Shown one piece after another: positions 43,477 to 52,977 of a stretch of 59,728 nucleotides of DNA. Position 1 is the stretch's first letter. Every line of letters starts with the position of its first letter. A program made the translations under genes and the position numbers. The DNA lies in contig NZ_JAGRPM010000031.1 of NCBI RefSeq assembly GCF_019449565.1, forward strand, positions 1 through 59,728, in the 5' to 3' direction. The stretch comes from Rhodoblastus sp. (GTDB taxonomy: Bacteria; Pseudomonadota; Alphaproteobacteria; Rhizobiales; Beijerinckiaceae). Under the pieces are notes generated by a model. That model worked only from the letters and a program-made list of their open reading frames with translations, searched no databases and had not been told where the DNA came from.

Positions 43477-44833
43477 CCCGGGCCAGGGCCAGGGCCAGAA
43501 CTCGTCGCCGCTTCTTTCTCCGCTCCGGCGCTCGCGGCTGACGCGCCTCGCTGGCGAACTCGAAGAGCGCCACGGCCCGGGACGCGCCGCGCCCGGCGCG
43601 CCGGATTCCCTGATCGACCGCGCGGCGCGCAAATTGGCCGCGAGCCGGGGCGATCTCGCCACGCTGGATTTCGCGGAAAAGAAGGCGACGCTCGAACTGT
43701 TCTGGCGTCCGCGCGCGCCGTGGATCGCGGGCGTTTCCGACATTGAAAACTGGCTGCGCTGGGCGGAGACGGATTGGAAGCCGCGCATAGCCGAAACGCG
43801 CGTCTGCATCGCGCTATTGCGCCATTTCGACCCGGACAATGTCGCCGCCGGACTGACGCAGGAGTGGCTCTCCGGCCGTCAGGACCTGCTATGGGGCAGG
43901 TTCGGCGAATTCGCGCGCGTCTGGAGCCTGTGGCGCGGCTCGGAGGCCGTTTCTCGCGCCGCAGAGGCGTTGGCCTCGGGCGACCCCGCCTTTCTGCATG
44001 AGGCCGCGCGCAACGCCCAGACCCGGACGATCCTGCAACATTCCGGCTTTCTCGTCGCCGTTGCGGAAGCCTATGCCCTGCACGAGTCCCAGAGCGGGGC
44101 GCAAACGCAATGGGACGCCGCCGGGCTGTTGCTGGATTTCTTCGAGCCGGCTGGCCTGCTCGCCGCCGGAGGTCCGGCGGCGGCGCGAACGCGGGCGAAA
44201 ATCGCCTTCATTTCCGGCCTGATCAGTTGGGCGGCCGCGCGCGGCGACGTGGACGCCATCGCCCGCGCGCTCAAACTCTGTTTCCGCATCGCGGGCGATC
44301 CGCGCGCGGGGCTGGACGACTGGCGCGATGTGCCGGAAGCGGCTCTCGCGCAGGCCGAGAAATGGCTGGTCGAGGAGACGCTCGAAACCTCCTTCCGCAT
44401 CGTTGACGACTTGCGCACGGACGACGCCTCCGTGCTGGCGGCGCGCCGCGCGTTCTGGCGCTCCTATCTGCCCTTCGCCACGCGGGCGCGGCTGATCGGC
44501 GCCCGCAAGGCGCAAAGCGCCGCAGCCGCGCTCGGCGCGCCGTGCCGCGCGCTGAAAACTTATCTGAGCGACCATTGCGGCTTCGTGCTGGAGTTGCGGG
44601 GGCCAGACGGCCGCGAGGTCGTCATCCTGGAGCTGAACAATCTCGCCCAGACCCTGTTCTGGTCCCACGACGATCCGCACGCGCCGGGCTTCGACCAGCG
44701 CTCCTACGACGGCCCCGCCTTGCGCGCGAAATGCGATCTGGCCCTGAGCCACCTTCCGCCGGTCGGCTGGACCGGCAAATTCGCCGCGCTGATCGAGAAA
44801 CAGGCCGGAATCGCCCAGCCTGCAACGAAATGA
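43460..44833 (+). CDS. zorC: ZorC-like protein (putative EH-signature domain)
   Basis: A 457-residue soluble protein without membrane helices. The N-terminal 60 residues are basic and disordered; the rest is helical with WLRWAETDWKPRIAETRVCI, LRHFDPDNVAAGLTQEWLSG, WRSYLPFATRARLIGARKAQ and YLSDHCGFVLELRGPDGREV. Position after ZorA/ZorB genes, overall size and helical makeup match ZorC, which carries an EH-signature domain and contributes to the type I Zorya effector module with ZorD. I cannot confirm the EH domain by eye. No ZorD-like SNF2 helicase or ZorE-like HNH nuclease follows; the next gene is a small secreted protein after 170 bp. Confidence 0.6.
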   Translation: MPEENSPGQGQGQNSSPLLSPLRRSRLTRLAGELEERHGPGRAAPGAPDSLIDRAARKLAASRGDLATLDFAEKKATLELFWRPRAPWIAGVSDIENWLRWAETDWKPRIAETRVCIALLRHFDPDNVAAGLTQEWLSGRQDLLWGRFGEFARVWSLWRGSEAVSRAAEALASGDPAFLHEAARNAQTRTILQHSGFLVAVAEAYALHESQSGAQTQWDAAGLLLDFFEPAGLLAAGGPAAARTRAKIAFISGLISWAAARGDVDAIARALKLCFRIAGDPRAGLDDWRDVPEAALAQAEKWLVEETLETSFRIVDDLRTDDASVLAARRAFWRSYLPFATRARLIGARKAQSAAAALGAPCRALKTYLSDHCGFVLELRGPDGREVVILELNNLAQTLFWSHDDPHAPGFDQRSYDGPALRAKCDLALSHLPPVGWTGKFAALIEKQAGIAQPATK

Positions 44834-45004
44834 CCTCGGCGGGCAAGACGCCGTAAATTGACCTTTCGTCAGCCTCATAAATGCTTGCGCGCGCGTAATT
44901 CTGGTGTCGCACGGCGCGCCCATGGTGCAAGCTGGCGCGCCAGATTCGCGCTGCGCTCCCGCTCGTCCGACCGAGGACGGCGCGTCAAGATAAAGGAAAC
45001 GACC

Positions 45005-45244
45005 ATGAAAAAAGTGCTTCTCGGCCTCTTCGCCCTCGGCATGATCGTCGCCGACGTCTCCGCGGCCAACGCCGTCGTCTGCGCCCGCGGCGTCTATCGC
45101 GCCGGTTGCGCCGGCCCGCGCGGCGCCGTCGTCGCTCCCCGCGGCCCCGTCGTCGTGGCGCCCCGCCCTGTCGTGGTCGCCCCCCGGCCTGTCGTCGTGG
45201 CGCCGCGCTGCCATTACCGCGGCGGCGTCCGCGTCTGCCGCTGA
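45005..45244 (+). CDS. Small secreted protein with PVVVAPR repeats
   Basis: A 79-residue exported protein: signal peptide MKKVLLGLFALGMIVADVSA, then VVCARGVYRAGCAGPRGAVV, and near-identical repeats of P-(V)VVVAPR before a C-terminal CHYRGGVRVCR. Four cysteines in C...C / C...C pairs suggest disulphides. RBS AAAGGAAAC precedes ATG 45005. Short CARGxYRAGCxGPxGA proteins occur widely in Rhizobiales; role unknown. Confidence 0.7.
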   Translation: MKKVLLGLFALGMIVADVSAANAVVCARGVYRAGCAGPRGAVVAPRGPVVVAPRPVVVAPRPVVVAPRCHYRGGVRVCR

Positions 45245-45270
45245 ACCGGCTGAATTTCAATATGAATTCA

Positions 45271-45305
45271 GGCGGCTTCGCTCAGGCGAAGCCGCCTTTT
45301 CTTTT
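45271..45305 (+). terminator. Rho-independent terminator
   Basis: Perfect 10-bp stem GGCGGCTTCG / CGAAGCCGCC with loop CTCAGG, then TTTTCTTTTG. It separates the small secreted protein gene from the glycogen operon. Confidence 0.9.
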
Positions 45306-45434
45306 GCCGCCCACCTATTCTTGACGGAGGCGCAAGACTGGCTTCTGTTTGATCTTCGGGGAAGAAAGCCGTCTAATCCTCACCCAGCAGAAAAATGCGC
45401 CCTTAGCGGCGCCGCCAATTGGAATTTTTCGCCC

Positions 45435-47933
45435 ATGAACGAACTCGCCTCTCCCGCCGTGCAAGGACAAGACCCTGAAATCGACGCCTCCGCCGACGGG
45501 CGCGCGGCCGAAATCATTCAATTGCGCGACGCCGTGTTGGAGAAGCTGAATTATTCCGTCGGCAAGGATCGCAACACGGCCAGCGAGCGCGACTGGTTCA
45601 TCGCCGTGGCGCTGGCGACGCGCGACCGCATCGTCAACGACTGGATGCGCTCCGTGCGCGAGGCCTATCGCGAGAATCGCCGCCGCGTCTATTATCTCTC
45701 GCTGGAGTTCCTCATCGGCCGCCTGCTGATGGATTCGCTCACCAATCTCGGCCTCGTCGAGCCGATGCGCGCGGCCCTCGCAGGGCTCGACATCGACCTC
45801 GACAAGTTGCGCAATGTCGAGCCCGACGCCGCGCTGGGCAATGGAGGCCTCGGGCGCCTCGCCGCCTGTTTCATGGAGAGCATGGCCACCTTGTCCATCG
45901 CCGCGCATGGCTATGGCATTCGCTACGATCATGGCCTGTTCCGCCAGACCATCAGCGACGGCTGGCAGCATGAATTTCCCGAGGACTGGCTCGATTTCGG
46001 CAATCCGTGGGAGTTTCCCCGTCCCGAGGTGAACTATAATATCGGCTTCGGCGGCGTGGTGGACAGCACGCCGCGTCCGCATGGAACGCCCACGCAGGTC
46101 TGGCGGCCGTCTGAAACGGTCGTCGCCGTGGCCTATGACACGCCGGTGGTCGGCTGGCGCGGCGTTCAGGTCAATACGTTGCGGCTATGGTCGGCGCGCG
46201 CCCAGGACCCGCTGCGGCTCGATGTCTTCAATCAGGGCGATTATGTCGGCGCGCTCGCCGATCAGGTACGCGCGGAATCCATTTCCAAGATCCTTTATCC
46301 GAGCGATTCGACGCCCGCCGGCCAAGAACTTCGCTTGCGGCAGGAATATTTTTTCGCCTCGGCCTCGCTGCAGGACCTCATCCGGCGTCATCTGAAGCAG
46401 AATGGCGACATCGACACCCTCGCCGACAAGGTCGCCATCCAGCTCAACGACACCCATCCGGCCATCGGCGTCGCCGAATTGATGCGCCTGCTGGTGGACG
46501 TTTACGGGCTGGAATGGGACCGCGCCTGGGAGATCACGCAGGCGACTTTCTCCTACACCAACCACACGCTCTTGCCGGAGGCGCTCGAAACCTGGCCGGC
46601 GCCACTGATGGAGCGGCTGCTGCCGCGCCACATGCAGATCATCTATCTCATCAACGCCCGCCATCTCGACAATCTGCGCGCCGATGGCGTGAACGATCCG
46701 GGCAAGCTTTCGGCCTTGTCGGTGATCGACGAGCACAATGGCCGCCATGTCCGCATGGGCCATCTCGCATTCCTCGGCTCGCACAAGGTCAATGGCGTTT
46801 CGGCGCTGCATTCCGAACTCGTCAAGGAAACGGTGTTCCGCGACCTGCACGAGATTTTCCCCGACCGCATCGTCAACAAGACCAATGGCGTCACCTTCCG
46901 GCGCTGGCTGTTCGAGGCCAATCCGCATCTGACGCGGCTGCTCGAAGAGACAATTGGCAAGGGCTTCTACGACGATGCGTCCGAGCTGGAAAAACTGGAG
47001 CCGCTCGCCTCCGATCTCGATTTCCAGGCGCGCTATTCCTCCGCGCGGCAGGCCAACAAGGGGGCCCTGGCCAATCTCATCGCCGATCGGATGCTGATCA
47101 AGGTCGACCCGAGCGCCCTGTTCGACGTTCAGATCAAGCGCATCCACGAATACAAGCGGCAATTGTTGAATATTCTGGAGACGATTGCGCTCTATAACGA
47201 GATCCGTGCGCAACCCATGCGCGACTTTGTGCCTAGGGTGAAAATCTTCGCGGGCAAGGCCGCCGCGAGCTATCATATGGCCAAGCTGATCATCAAGCTC
47301 GCCAATGACGTGGCGCGCGTGGTCAATAACGACCCCACGGTGCGCGATCTGCTGAAGGTGGTGTTCCTGCCCAATTACAATGTCAGCCTGGCCGAGGTGA
47401 TCATTCCGGCCGCCGATCTGTCGGAGCAGATTTCAACGGCGGGCATGGAGGCTTCCGGCACCGGCAACATGAAAATGGCGCTCAACGGCGCCCTGACCAT
47501 CGGCACGCTCGACGGCGCCAATGTCGAGATCAAGGAGCGCGTGGGCGACGACAATATCTTCATCTTCGGCCTCACCGCCGAGGAGGTAGCCGCCCGGCGC
47601 GCTCAGGGCAATGACGCGCAGGAGACCATCGCCGCCTCGCCGGTGCTGCGCGAGGTGCTGGAATCCATCGCCGACGGCGCCTTCTCGCCGGATGACCGCA
47701 ACCGCTACGCCGCGCTGGTCGATATGCTGACCTATCACGACTATTTCCTCGTGACCGCCGATTTCGACGCCTATTACGCCGCCCAGGCGGCGGTCGGGCG
47801 GCGCTGGCGCGACCGCAAGACGTGGTGGCGCTCGGCCATCCTCAACACCGCCCGCACCGGCTGGTTCTCGTCGGATCGCGCCATTGCCGAATATGCGGAA
47901 GAAATCTGGAAGGTTCCGGTGCGCCGAACATGA
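45435..47933 (+). CDS. glgP: Glycogen phosphorylase
   Basis: An 832-residue PLP-dependent phosphorylase that releases glucose 1-phosphate from glycogen. Visible landmarks: YYLSLEFLIGRLL, ALGNGGLGRLAACFMESMAT, QLNDTHPAIGVAELMRLL, IKRIHEYKRQLLN, and EASGTGNMKMALNGALTIGT containing the PLP-binding Lys. ATG 45435 starts at the family's usual N-terminus; upstream in-frame codons run through the terminator. Its stop overlaps the glgB start (ATGA), beginning a tightly coupled operon. Confidence 0.97.
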   Translation: MNELASPAVQGQDPEIDASADGRAAEIIQLRDAVLEKLNYSVGKDRNTASERDWFIAVALATRDRIVNDWMRSVREAYRENRRRVYYLSLEFLIGRLLMDSLTNLGLVEPMRAALAGLDIDLDKLRNVEPDAALGNGGLGRLAACFMESMATLSIAAHGYGIRYDHGLFRQTISDGWQHEFPEDWLDFGNPWEFPRPEVNYNIGFGGVVDSTPRPHGTPTQVWRPSETVVAVAYDTPVVGWRGVQVNTLRLWSARAQDPLRLDVFNQGDYVGALADQVRAESISKILYPSDSTPAGQELRLRQEYFFASASLQDLIRRHLKQNGDIDTLADKVAIQLNDTHPAIGVAELMRLLVDVYGLEWDRAWEITQATFSYTNHTLLPEALETWPAPLMERLLPRHMQIIYLINARHLDNLRADGVNDPGKLSALSVIDEHNGRHVRMGHLAFLGSHKVNGVSALHSELVKETVFRDLHEIFPDRIVNKTNGVTFRRWLFEANPHLTRLLEETIGKGFYDDASELEKLEPLASDLDFQARYSSARQANKGALANLIADRMLIKVDPSALFDVQIKRIHEYKRQLLNILETIALYNEIRAQPMRDFVPRVKIFAGKAAASYHMAKLIIKLANDVARVVNNDPTVRDLLKVVFLPNYNVSLAEVIIPAADLSEQISTAGMEASGTGNMKMALNGALTIGTLDGANVEIKERVGDDNIFIFGLTAEEVAARRAQGNDAQETIAASPVLREVLESIADGAFSPDDRNRYAALVDMLTYHDYFLVTADFDAYYAAQAAVGRRWRDRKTWWRSAILNTARTGWFSSDRAIAEYAEEIWKVPVRRT

Positions 47934-50140
47934 CCATTCGCCCGAACTGGGCGCCGGACGCCGACGTCGAAGCCATCGTCGCCGGACGGCACCCCAACCC
48001 TTTCTCCGTGCTGGGACCGCACGCCTGCCCCGGCGGCGCCGCGCTGCGCGCCTTCGCGCCCGGCGCGCGACGTCTGACCGCCCTTTTCGCGGACGGCGAG
48101 CAGGCGGCGCTGGAAGCGCGCGGCGGAGAGGGCTTTTTCGAGGGCTTTGTCGCCCGCCGCCCGCCTTTCGCCTATCGTTTCCTTGCGGAAGGCGAGGCCG
48201 GGAGCTGGGACTGGGACGACCCCTACCGCTTCGGCCCGATCCTCGGCGAAATGGATGACCATCTGCTGGTCGAAGGCGCCCATCTGGAGCTTTACCGGCG
48301 TCTCGGCGCGCACCACATGACGCATGAAGGCGTCGAGGGCGTGCATTTCTCGGTCTGGGCGCCGCATGCCAAGCGCGTCTCGGTGGTGGGCGAATTCAAC
48401 CAATGGGACGGGCGCCGCCATCCCATGCGCAAGCGTATCGACAGCGGGCTTTGGGAAATCTTCCTGCCCGGCGCCGCCGAAGGCGCGCTCTACAAATATG
48501 AAATCCTGCCCGCCTCCAGCGCGGTCTTGCCGCTCAAGGCCGATCCCTTCGGACAGGAAGCGCAATTGCGCCCTTCCACCGCCTCCGTCGTCGCAAGCAC
48601 AAAAGCCTTCCGCTGGACCGACGCCGCCTTTCTCGCCGCGCGCGGCAAGAGCGATCCGCGCCGCGCGCCCCTGTCGATCTACGAGGTTCATCTCGGATCA
48701 TGGCGCCGAGGCGAGGGCAATCGCTTCCCGACCTATGACGAACTGGCGGACAGCCTTATCCCCTATGCGCGGGAGCAGGGCTTCACCCATCTCGAATTGC
48801 TGCCCGTCTCCGAGCATCCGCTCGACGCTTCCTGGGGCTATCAGCCGATCGGCCTGTTCGCGCCGACCTCGCGCTTCGGCGAGGCCGAGGGCTTCAAGCG
48901 TTTCGTCGATCGCGCCCATGCCGAAGGGCTCGGCGTGATCCTCGACTGGGTGCCGGCGCATTTCCCGACGGACGAGCATGGCCTCGCCTGGTTCGACGGC
49001 GGGCCGCTCTATGAACACGCCGATCCGCAGCGAGGTTTCCAGCCGGACTGGAACACGGCGATCTATGATTTCGGCCGCAGCGAGGTCGCCAATTTCCTCG
49101 CCGTCAATGCGCTCTACTGGTTCGAGCAGTTTCATATCGACGGGTTGCGCGTGGACGCCGTCGCCTCCATGCTCTACCTCGATTATTCGCGCAAAGAGGG
49201 CGAGTGGTCGCCCAACGTCCATGGCGGAAAGGAAAATCTGGAAGCCATCGCCTTCCTGCAGAAGGTCAATACGCTGGTCTATGAGCGCTATCCCGGCACC
49301 TTGATGATCGCGGAGGAATCGACCTCCTGGCCGGGCGTGTCCCAGCCGGTTCATGCCGGCGGGCTTGGCTTCGGCTTCAAATGGAACATGGGCTGGATGA
49401 ACGACACCCTGCGCTATATAGCGCAGGATCCAATTTTCCGCCGCTGGAGCCATGACCGCCTGACCTTCGGCCTGCTCTACGCCTTCGCCGAGAATTTCGT
49501 GCTGCCGATTTCCCATGATGAAGTCGTACATGGCAAAGGCTCGCTGATCGGCAAGATGCCCGGCGACGAATGGCGGAAATTCGCCAACGCCCGCGCCTAT
49601 TTCGCCTTCATGTGGGCGCATCCCGGCAAGAAGCTTTTGTTCATGGGCCAGGACTTCGGCCAGACCCGCGAATGGAGCGAGGACCGTTCGCTTGACTGGG
49701 ATCTGCTGCAATACCCGCCCCATGCCGGACTGAGCCTGCTGGTGCGCGACCTCAACCATCTCTATCGCAAGCATGCCGCTCTCCACGCCCGCGATTGCGA
49801 GGCGGAAGGCTTCCAATGGCTGGTCGTGGACGATTCCGATGCCTCCGTCTTCGCCTGGCTTCGGCGCGGCGGTCACGATGACCCTGCCGTGGCGATCCTG
49901 GTCAATTTCACGCCCGTACCGCGCCCGGATTATCGCATCGGCCTGCCCGCGCCGGGCCGCTGGCGCGAAATCCTCAACACCGACGCGCAGATCTATGGCG
50001 GCGGCGGACTGGGCAATCTCGGCGCGGTCGAAGCCGTGGCCGAACCGCACAACGGCCAACCGGCGTCGGCGCGCGTGATGGCGCCGCCGCTTGGCGCGAT
50101 TTACCTGCTCTATGAACCGGATGCTAAGCTTGAGACTTGA
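47930..50140 (+). CDS. glgB: 1,4-alpha-glucan branching enzyme
   Basis: A 736-residue GH13 branching enzyme. Two N-terminal beta domains (with VHFSVWAPHAKRVSVVGEFN, the CBM48) precede the barrel. Catalytic residues are Asp409 (DGLRVDAVASML), Glu462 (AEESTSWPG) and Asp530 (ISHDEVVHGKGSL). It creates alpha-1,6 branches during glycogen synthesis. Start overlaps the glgP stop; glgC follows after 79 bp. Confidence 0.97.
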   Translation: MTIRPNWAPDADVEAIVAGRHPNPFSVLGPHACPGGAALRAFAPGARRLTALFADGEQAALEARGGEGFFEGFVARRPPFAYRFLAEGEAGSWDWDDPYRFGPILGEMDDHLLVEGAHLELYRRLGAHHMTHEGVEGVHFSVWAPHAKRVSVVGEFNQWDGRRHPMRKRIDSGLWEIFLPGAAEGALYKYEILPASSAVLPLKADPFGQEAQLRPSTASVVASTKAFRWTDAAFLAARGKSDPRRAPLSIYEVHLGSWRRGEGNRFPTYDELADSLIPYAREQGFTHLELLPVSEHPLDASWGYQPIGLFAPTSRFGEAEGFKRFVDRAHAEGLGVILDWVPAHFPTDEHGLAWFDGGPLYEHADPQRGFQPDWNTAIYDFGRSEVANFLAVNALYWFEQFHIDGLRVDAVASMLYLDYSRKEGEWSPNVHGGKENLEAIAFLQKVNTLVYERYPGTLMIAEESTSWPGVSQPVHAGGLGFGFKWNMGWMNDTLRYIAQDPIFRRWSHDRLTFGLLYAFAENFVLPISHDEVVHGKGSLIGKMPGDEWRKFANARAYFAFMWAHPGKKLLFMGQDFGQTREWSEDRSLDWDLLQYPPHAGLSLLVRDLNHLYRKHAALHARDCEAEGFQWLVVDDSDASVFAWLRRGGHDDPAVAILVNFTPVPRPDYRIGLPAPGRWREILNTDAQIYGGGGLGNLGAVEAVAEPHNGQPASARVMAPPLGAIYLLYEPDAKLET

Positions 50141-50219
50141 TCCAGATTGACGCGGGCGGGCCAAGCCCGGATTACAAGGAAGAACCCGCCGCGAAGAAGG
50201 CGCTGGAGGAACACGCCCG

Positions 50220-51515
50220 ATGACGAGGAAATCCTTCAATGTTCCGCTATCGAAACCCCCGTCCGCCAACGCCCCCCTGGCTCGCCACGCGCTGGCCTTC
50301 GTGCTCGCGGGTGGACGCGGCTCGCGCCTGATGGAGTTGACAGACCGCCGCGCCAAGCCCGCCGTCTATTTCGGCGGCAAGGCGCGCATCGTCGATTTCG
50401 CTTTGTCCAATGCGCTCAATTCCGGCATCCGCCGCATCGCGGTCGCGACGCAATACAAGGCGCACAGCCTGATCCGCCATTTGCAGCGCGCCTGGACCTT
50501 CCTGCGCCCCGAGCGCAACGAGAGCTTCGACCTGCTGCCCGCCTCGCAGCGCATTTCCGAAAACATGTGGTATGTCGGCACCGCCGACGCGGTCTATCAG
50601 AACGCCGATATCATTCTGGACTACGAGCCGCGCTTCATCGTCATTCTCGCCGGCGACCATATCTATAAAATGGACTATGAGCTGATGCTCCAGCAACATG
50701 TCGACCAATGCGCCGACGTGACCGTGGGCTGTCTCGAAGTCTCCCGCGAGGAGGCGACCGGCTTCGGCGTGATGGGGATCGACGAGAACAACCAAATCAT
50801 TTCCTTCCTCGAAAAGCCGAAAGACCCGCCCGCCATGCCGGGCAAGCCGGACCGCTGCCTCGCCAGCATGGGCATCTATGTCTTCGAGACGAAATTCCTG
50901 TTCGATCTCCTGCGCCAGGACGCCGCCAATGGACTTTCCAGCCATGACTTCGGCAAGGACCTGATCCCCTATATCGTCAAGCATGGCAAAGCCTGCGCCC
51001 ATCATTTCTCCTCGTCCTGCGTGCGCTCGACCATGGAAGTCGCCCCCTATTGGCGCGATGTCGGCACGGTGGACGCCTATTGGTCCGCCAATATCGACCT
51101 GACGCAGATTGAGCCGGAGCTGGATATTTTCGACCGCGACTGGCCAATCTGGACCTATTCCGAACTCACCGCCCCGGCGAAATTCGTCCATGACATTGAT
51201 GGGCGGCGCGGCCACGCCGTTTCGTCGCTGGTCTCGGGCGGCTGCATCGTTTCCGGCTCGACCCTGCGTAATTCGCTGATGTTCAGCCGCGTCCGCGTCA
51301 ATTCCTACGCCCAGGTCGAGAGCGCCGTGGTGCTGCCCGACGTGGACATCGGACGAGGGGCCCGGCTCACCAAGGTCGTCGTCGATCATGGCGTGCGCAT
51401 CCCCGAGGGTCTCGTGATCGGCGAAGACCCCGAACTCGACGCCGCCCGTTTCCGCCGCACCGAGGCCGGCGTGTGCCTCGTCACCCAACCCATGATCGAC
51501 CGGCTCCCATCATGA
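50220..51515 (+). CDS. glgC: Glucose-1-phosphate adenylyltransferase
   Basis: A 431-residue ADP-glucose pyrophosphorylase, the committed step of glycogen synthesis. The N-terminal nucleotidyltransferase has [20 protein letters not shown] and [13 protein letters not shown]; the Glc-1-P region [12 protein letters not shown] and [12 protein letters not shown] follow, and the C-terminal left-handed beta-helix carries the allosteric part. Overlaps glgA by 4 bp (ATGA). Confidence 0.97.
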   Translation: MTRKSFNVPLSKPPSANAPLARHALAFVLAGGRGSRLMELTDRRAKPAVYFGGKARIVDFALSNALNSGIRRIAVATQYKAHSLIRHLQRAWTFLRPERNESFDLLPASQRISENMWYVGTADAVYQNADIILDYEPRFIVILAGDHIYKMDYELMLQQHVDQCADVTVGCLEVSREEATGFGVMGIDENNQIISFLEKPKDPPAMPGKPDRCLASMGIYVFETKFLFDLLRQDAANGLSSHDFGKDLIPYIVKHGKACAHHFSSSCVRSTMEVAPYWRDVGTVDAYWSANIDLTQIEPELDIFDRDWPIWTYSELTAPAKFVHDIDGRRGHAVSSLVSGGCIVSGSTLRNSLMFSRVRVNSYAQVESAVVLPDVDIGRGARLTKVVVDHGVRIPEGLVIGEDPELDAARFRRTEAGVCLVTQPMIDRLPS

Positions 51516-52969
51516 AAAGCATCTCCGCGCTTTCGGTCGCCTCCGAAATCTTTCCGCTGGTCAAGACTGGCGGCCTTGCCGACGTCGCGGGCGCGCTGCC
51601 CGGCGCGCTTCTGGCGGAGAATGTGGCGATGCGCACGCTCTGTCCCGGTTATCGCCCCGTCCTCGCCGCGCTGAAAAAAGCGGAGACGGTCGCCAAGTTC
51701 GAGGACCTGTTCGGCGGCCCAGCGCGCCTGCTGGCCGGGCGGGTCGGCGCGCTCGATCTTTTCGTCCTCGACGCGCCGCATCTCTATGACCGCGACGGCG
51801 GCCCCTATGCCGGGCCGGATGGACGCGATTTCCCCGACAACGCCTTTCGCTTCGCCGCGCTCGCCAAGACTGGCGCGGCTCTTGGCCAGGGACTCGTTGC
51901 GGGCTTCGCGCCGCAGGTCGTCCATTCCCACGACTGGCAGGCGGGCCTGACCGCCGCTTATCTGCATTACAGCGGCCTGCCGCGTCCGGGCACGGTGATG
52001 ACCGTGCATAATCTCGCCTTCCAGGGACAATTCCCGGCGGAAATTTTCCCCGCGCTTGGCCTGCCGCCGCAGGCCTTTTCCATCGAAGGGGTCGAATATT
52101 ACGGCGGCGTCGGCTTCCTCAAGGCGGGGCTGCAACTCGCCGACCGCATCACCACGGTCTCGCCGACCTATGCGGAGGAAATCCAGCAAGGTCCGTCCGG
52201 CATGGGCCTCGACGGCCTGTTGCGCGGGCGCGACGGCGAGTTGTCAGGCATTCTCAACGGCATCGATACCGAGGTCTGGAACCCGGAAACCGACCCGATG
52301 ATCGCCACGCTTTATTCGGCGAAAAAGCTCGCCATCCGCGCGGACAACAAGAAAGCCCTGCAATCGCGGCTCGGACTGGCCCATGAGGCGAACCGTCTGC
52401 TGGTCGGCGTCGTCAGCCGCCTGTCGTGGCAGAAAGGCCTGGACCTGCTGCTCGACTGCCTGCCCGTGTTGGCTGAATGCAACGCCCAGCTCGCGCTGCT
52501 CGGAAGCGGCGATCCCGCATTGGAGGCCGCCTTTCAGGACGCGGCGCAGAACCATCCGGGGCGGGTCGGAGTCCATTTCGGCTATGAAGAGCGCCTCGCC
52601 CATCTCATCCAGGCCGGCGCCGACGCCATTCTCGTACCCTCGCGCTTCGAGCCCTGTGGCCTGACCCAGCTTTGCGCCATGCGCTATGGCGCCGTGCCGG
52701 TGGTCGCGCGCGTTGGCGGCCTCGCCGACACGATCATCGACGCCAATGAAATGGCGGTGCTGGCCAATTGCGCCACCGGCCTGCAATTTTCGCCGGTTTC
52801 CGCCGACGCGCTGGCTGGCGCGCTGCGCAAATGCAATGCGCTCCACGCCGACAAGGCCCTTTGGAAGAAGCTCCAAAGCAATGGCATGAAGACCGATGTG
52901 AGCTGGACCCAGCCGGCCCGTCATTATGCGCATATCTTTCGAGAGATCGCGCAGGACGCCCGCGCTTGA
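51512..52969 (+). CDS. glgA: Glycogen synthase (ADP-glucose)
   Basis: A 485-residue GT5 enzyme that elongates glycogen from ADP-glucose. [20 protein letters not shown] contains the KTGGL substrate motif; [35 protein letters not shown] and [17 protein letters not shown] (with the catalytic Glu) complete the GT-B fold. ATG 51512 overlaps glgC's stop. The GlgX-MalQ gene begins 8 bp after. Confidence 0.97.
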   Translation: MKSISALSVASEIFPLVKTGGLADVAGALPGALLAENVAMRTLCPGYRPVLAALKKAETVAKFEDLFGGPARLLAGRVGALDLFVLDAPHLYDRDGGPYAGPDGRDFPDNAFRFAALAKTGAALGQGLVAGFAPQVVHSHDWQAGLTAAYLHYSGLPRPGTVMTVHNLAFQGQFPAEIFPALGLPPQAFSIEGVEYYGGVGFLKAGLQLADRITTVSPTYAEEIQQGPSGMGLDGLLRGRDGELSGILNGIDTEVWNPETDPMIATLYSAKKLAIRADNKKALQSRLGLAHEANRLLVGVVSRLSWQKGLDLLLDCLPVLAECNAQLALLGSGDPALEAAFQDAAQNHPGRVGVHFGYEERLAHLIQAGADAILVPSRFEPCGLTQLCAMRYGAVPVVARVGGLADTIIDANEMAVLANCATGLQFSPVSADALAGALRKCNALHADKALWKKLQSNGMKTDVSWTQPARHYAHIFREIAQDARA

Positions 52970-52977
52970 ATTGGCGC

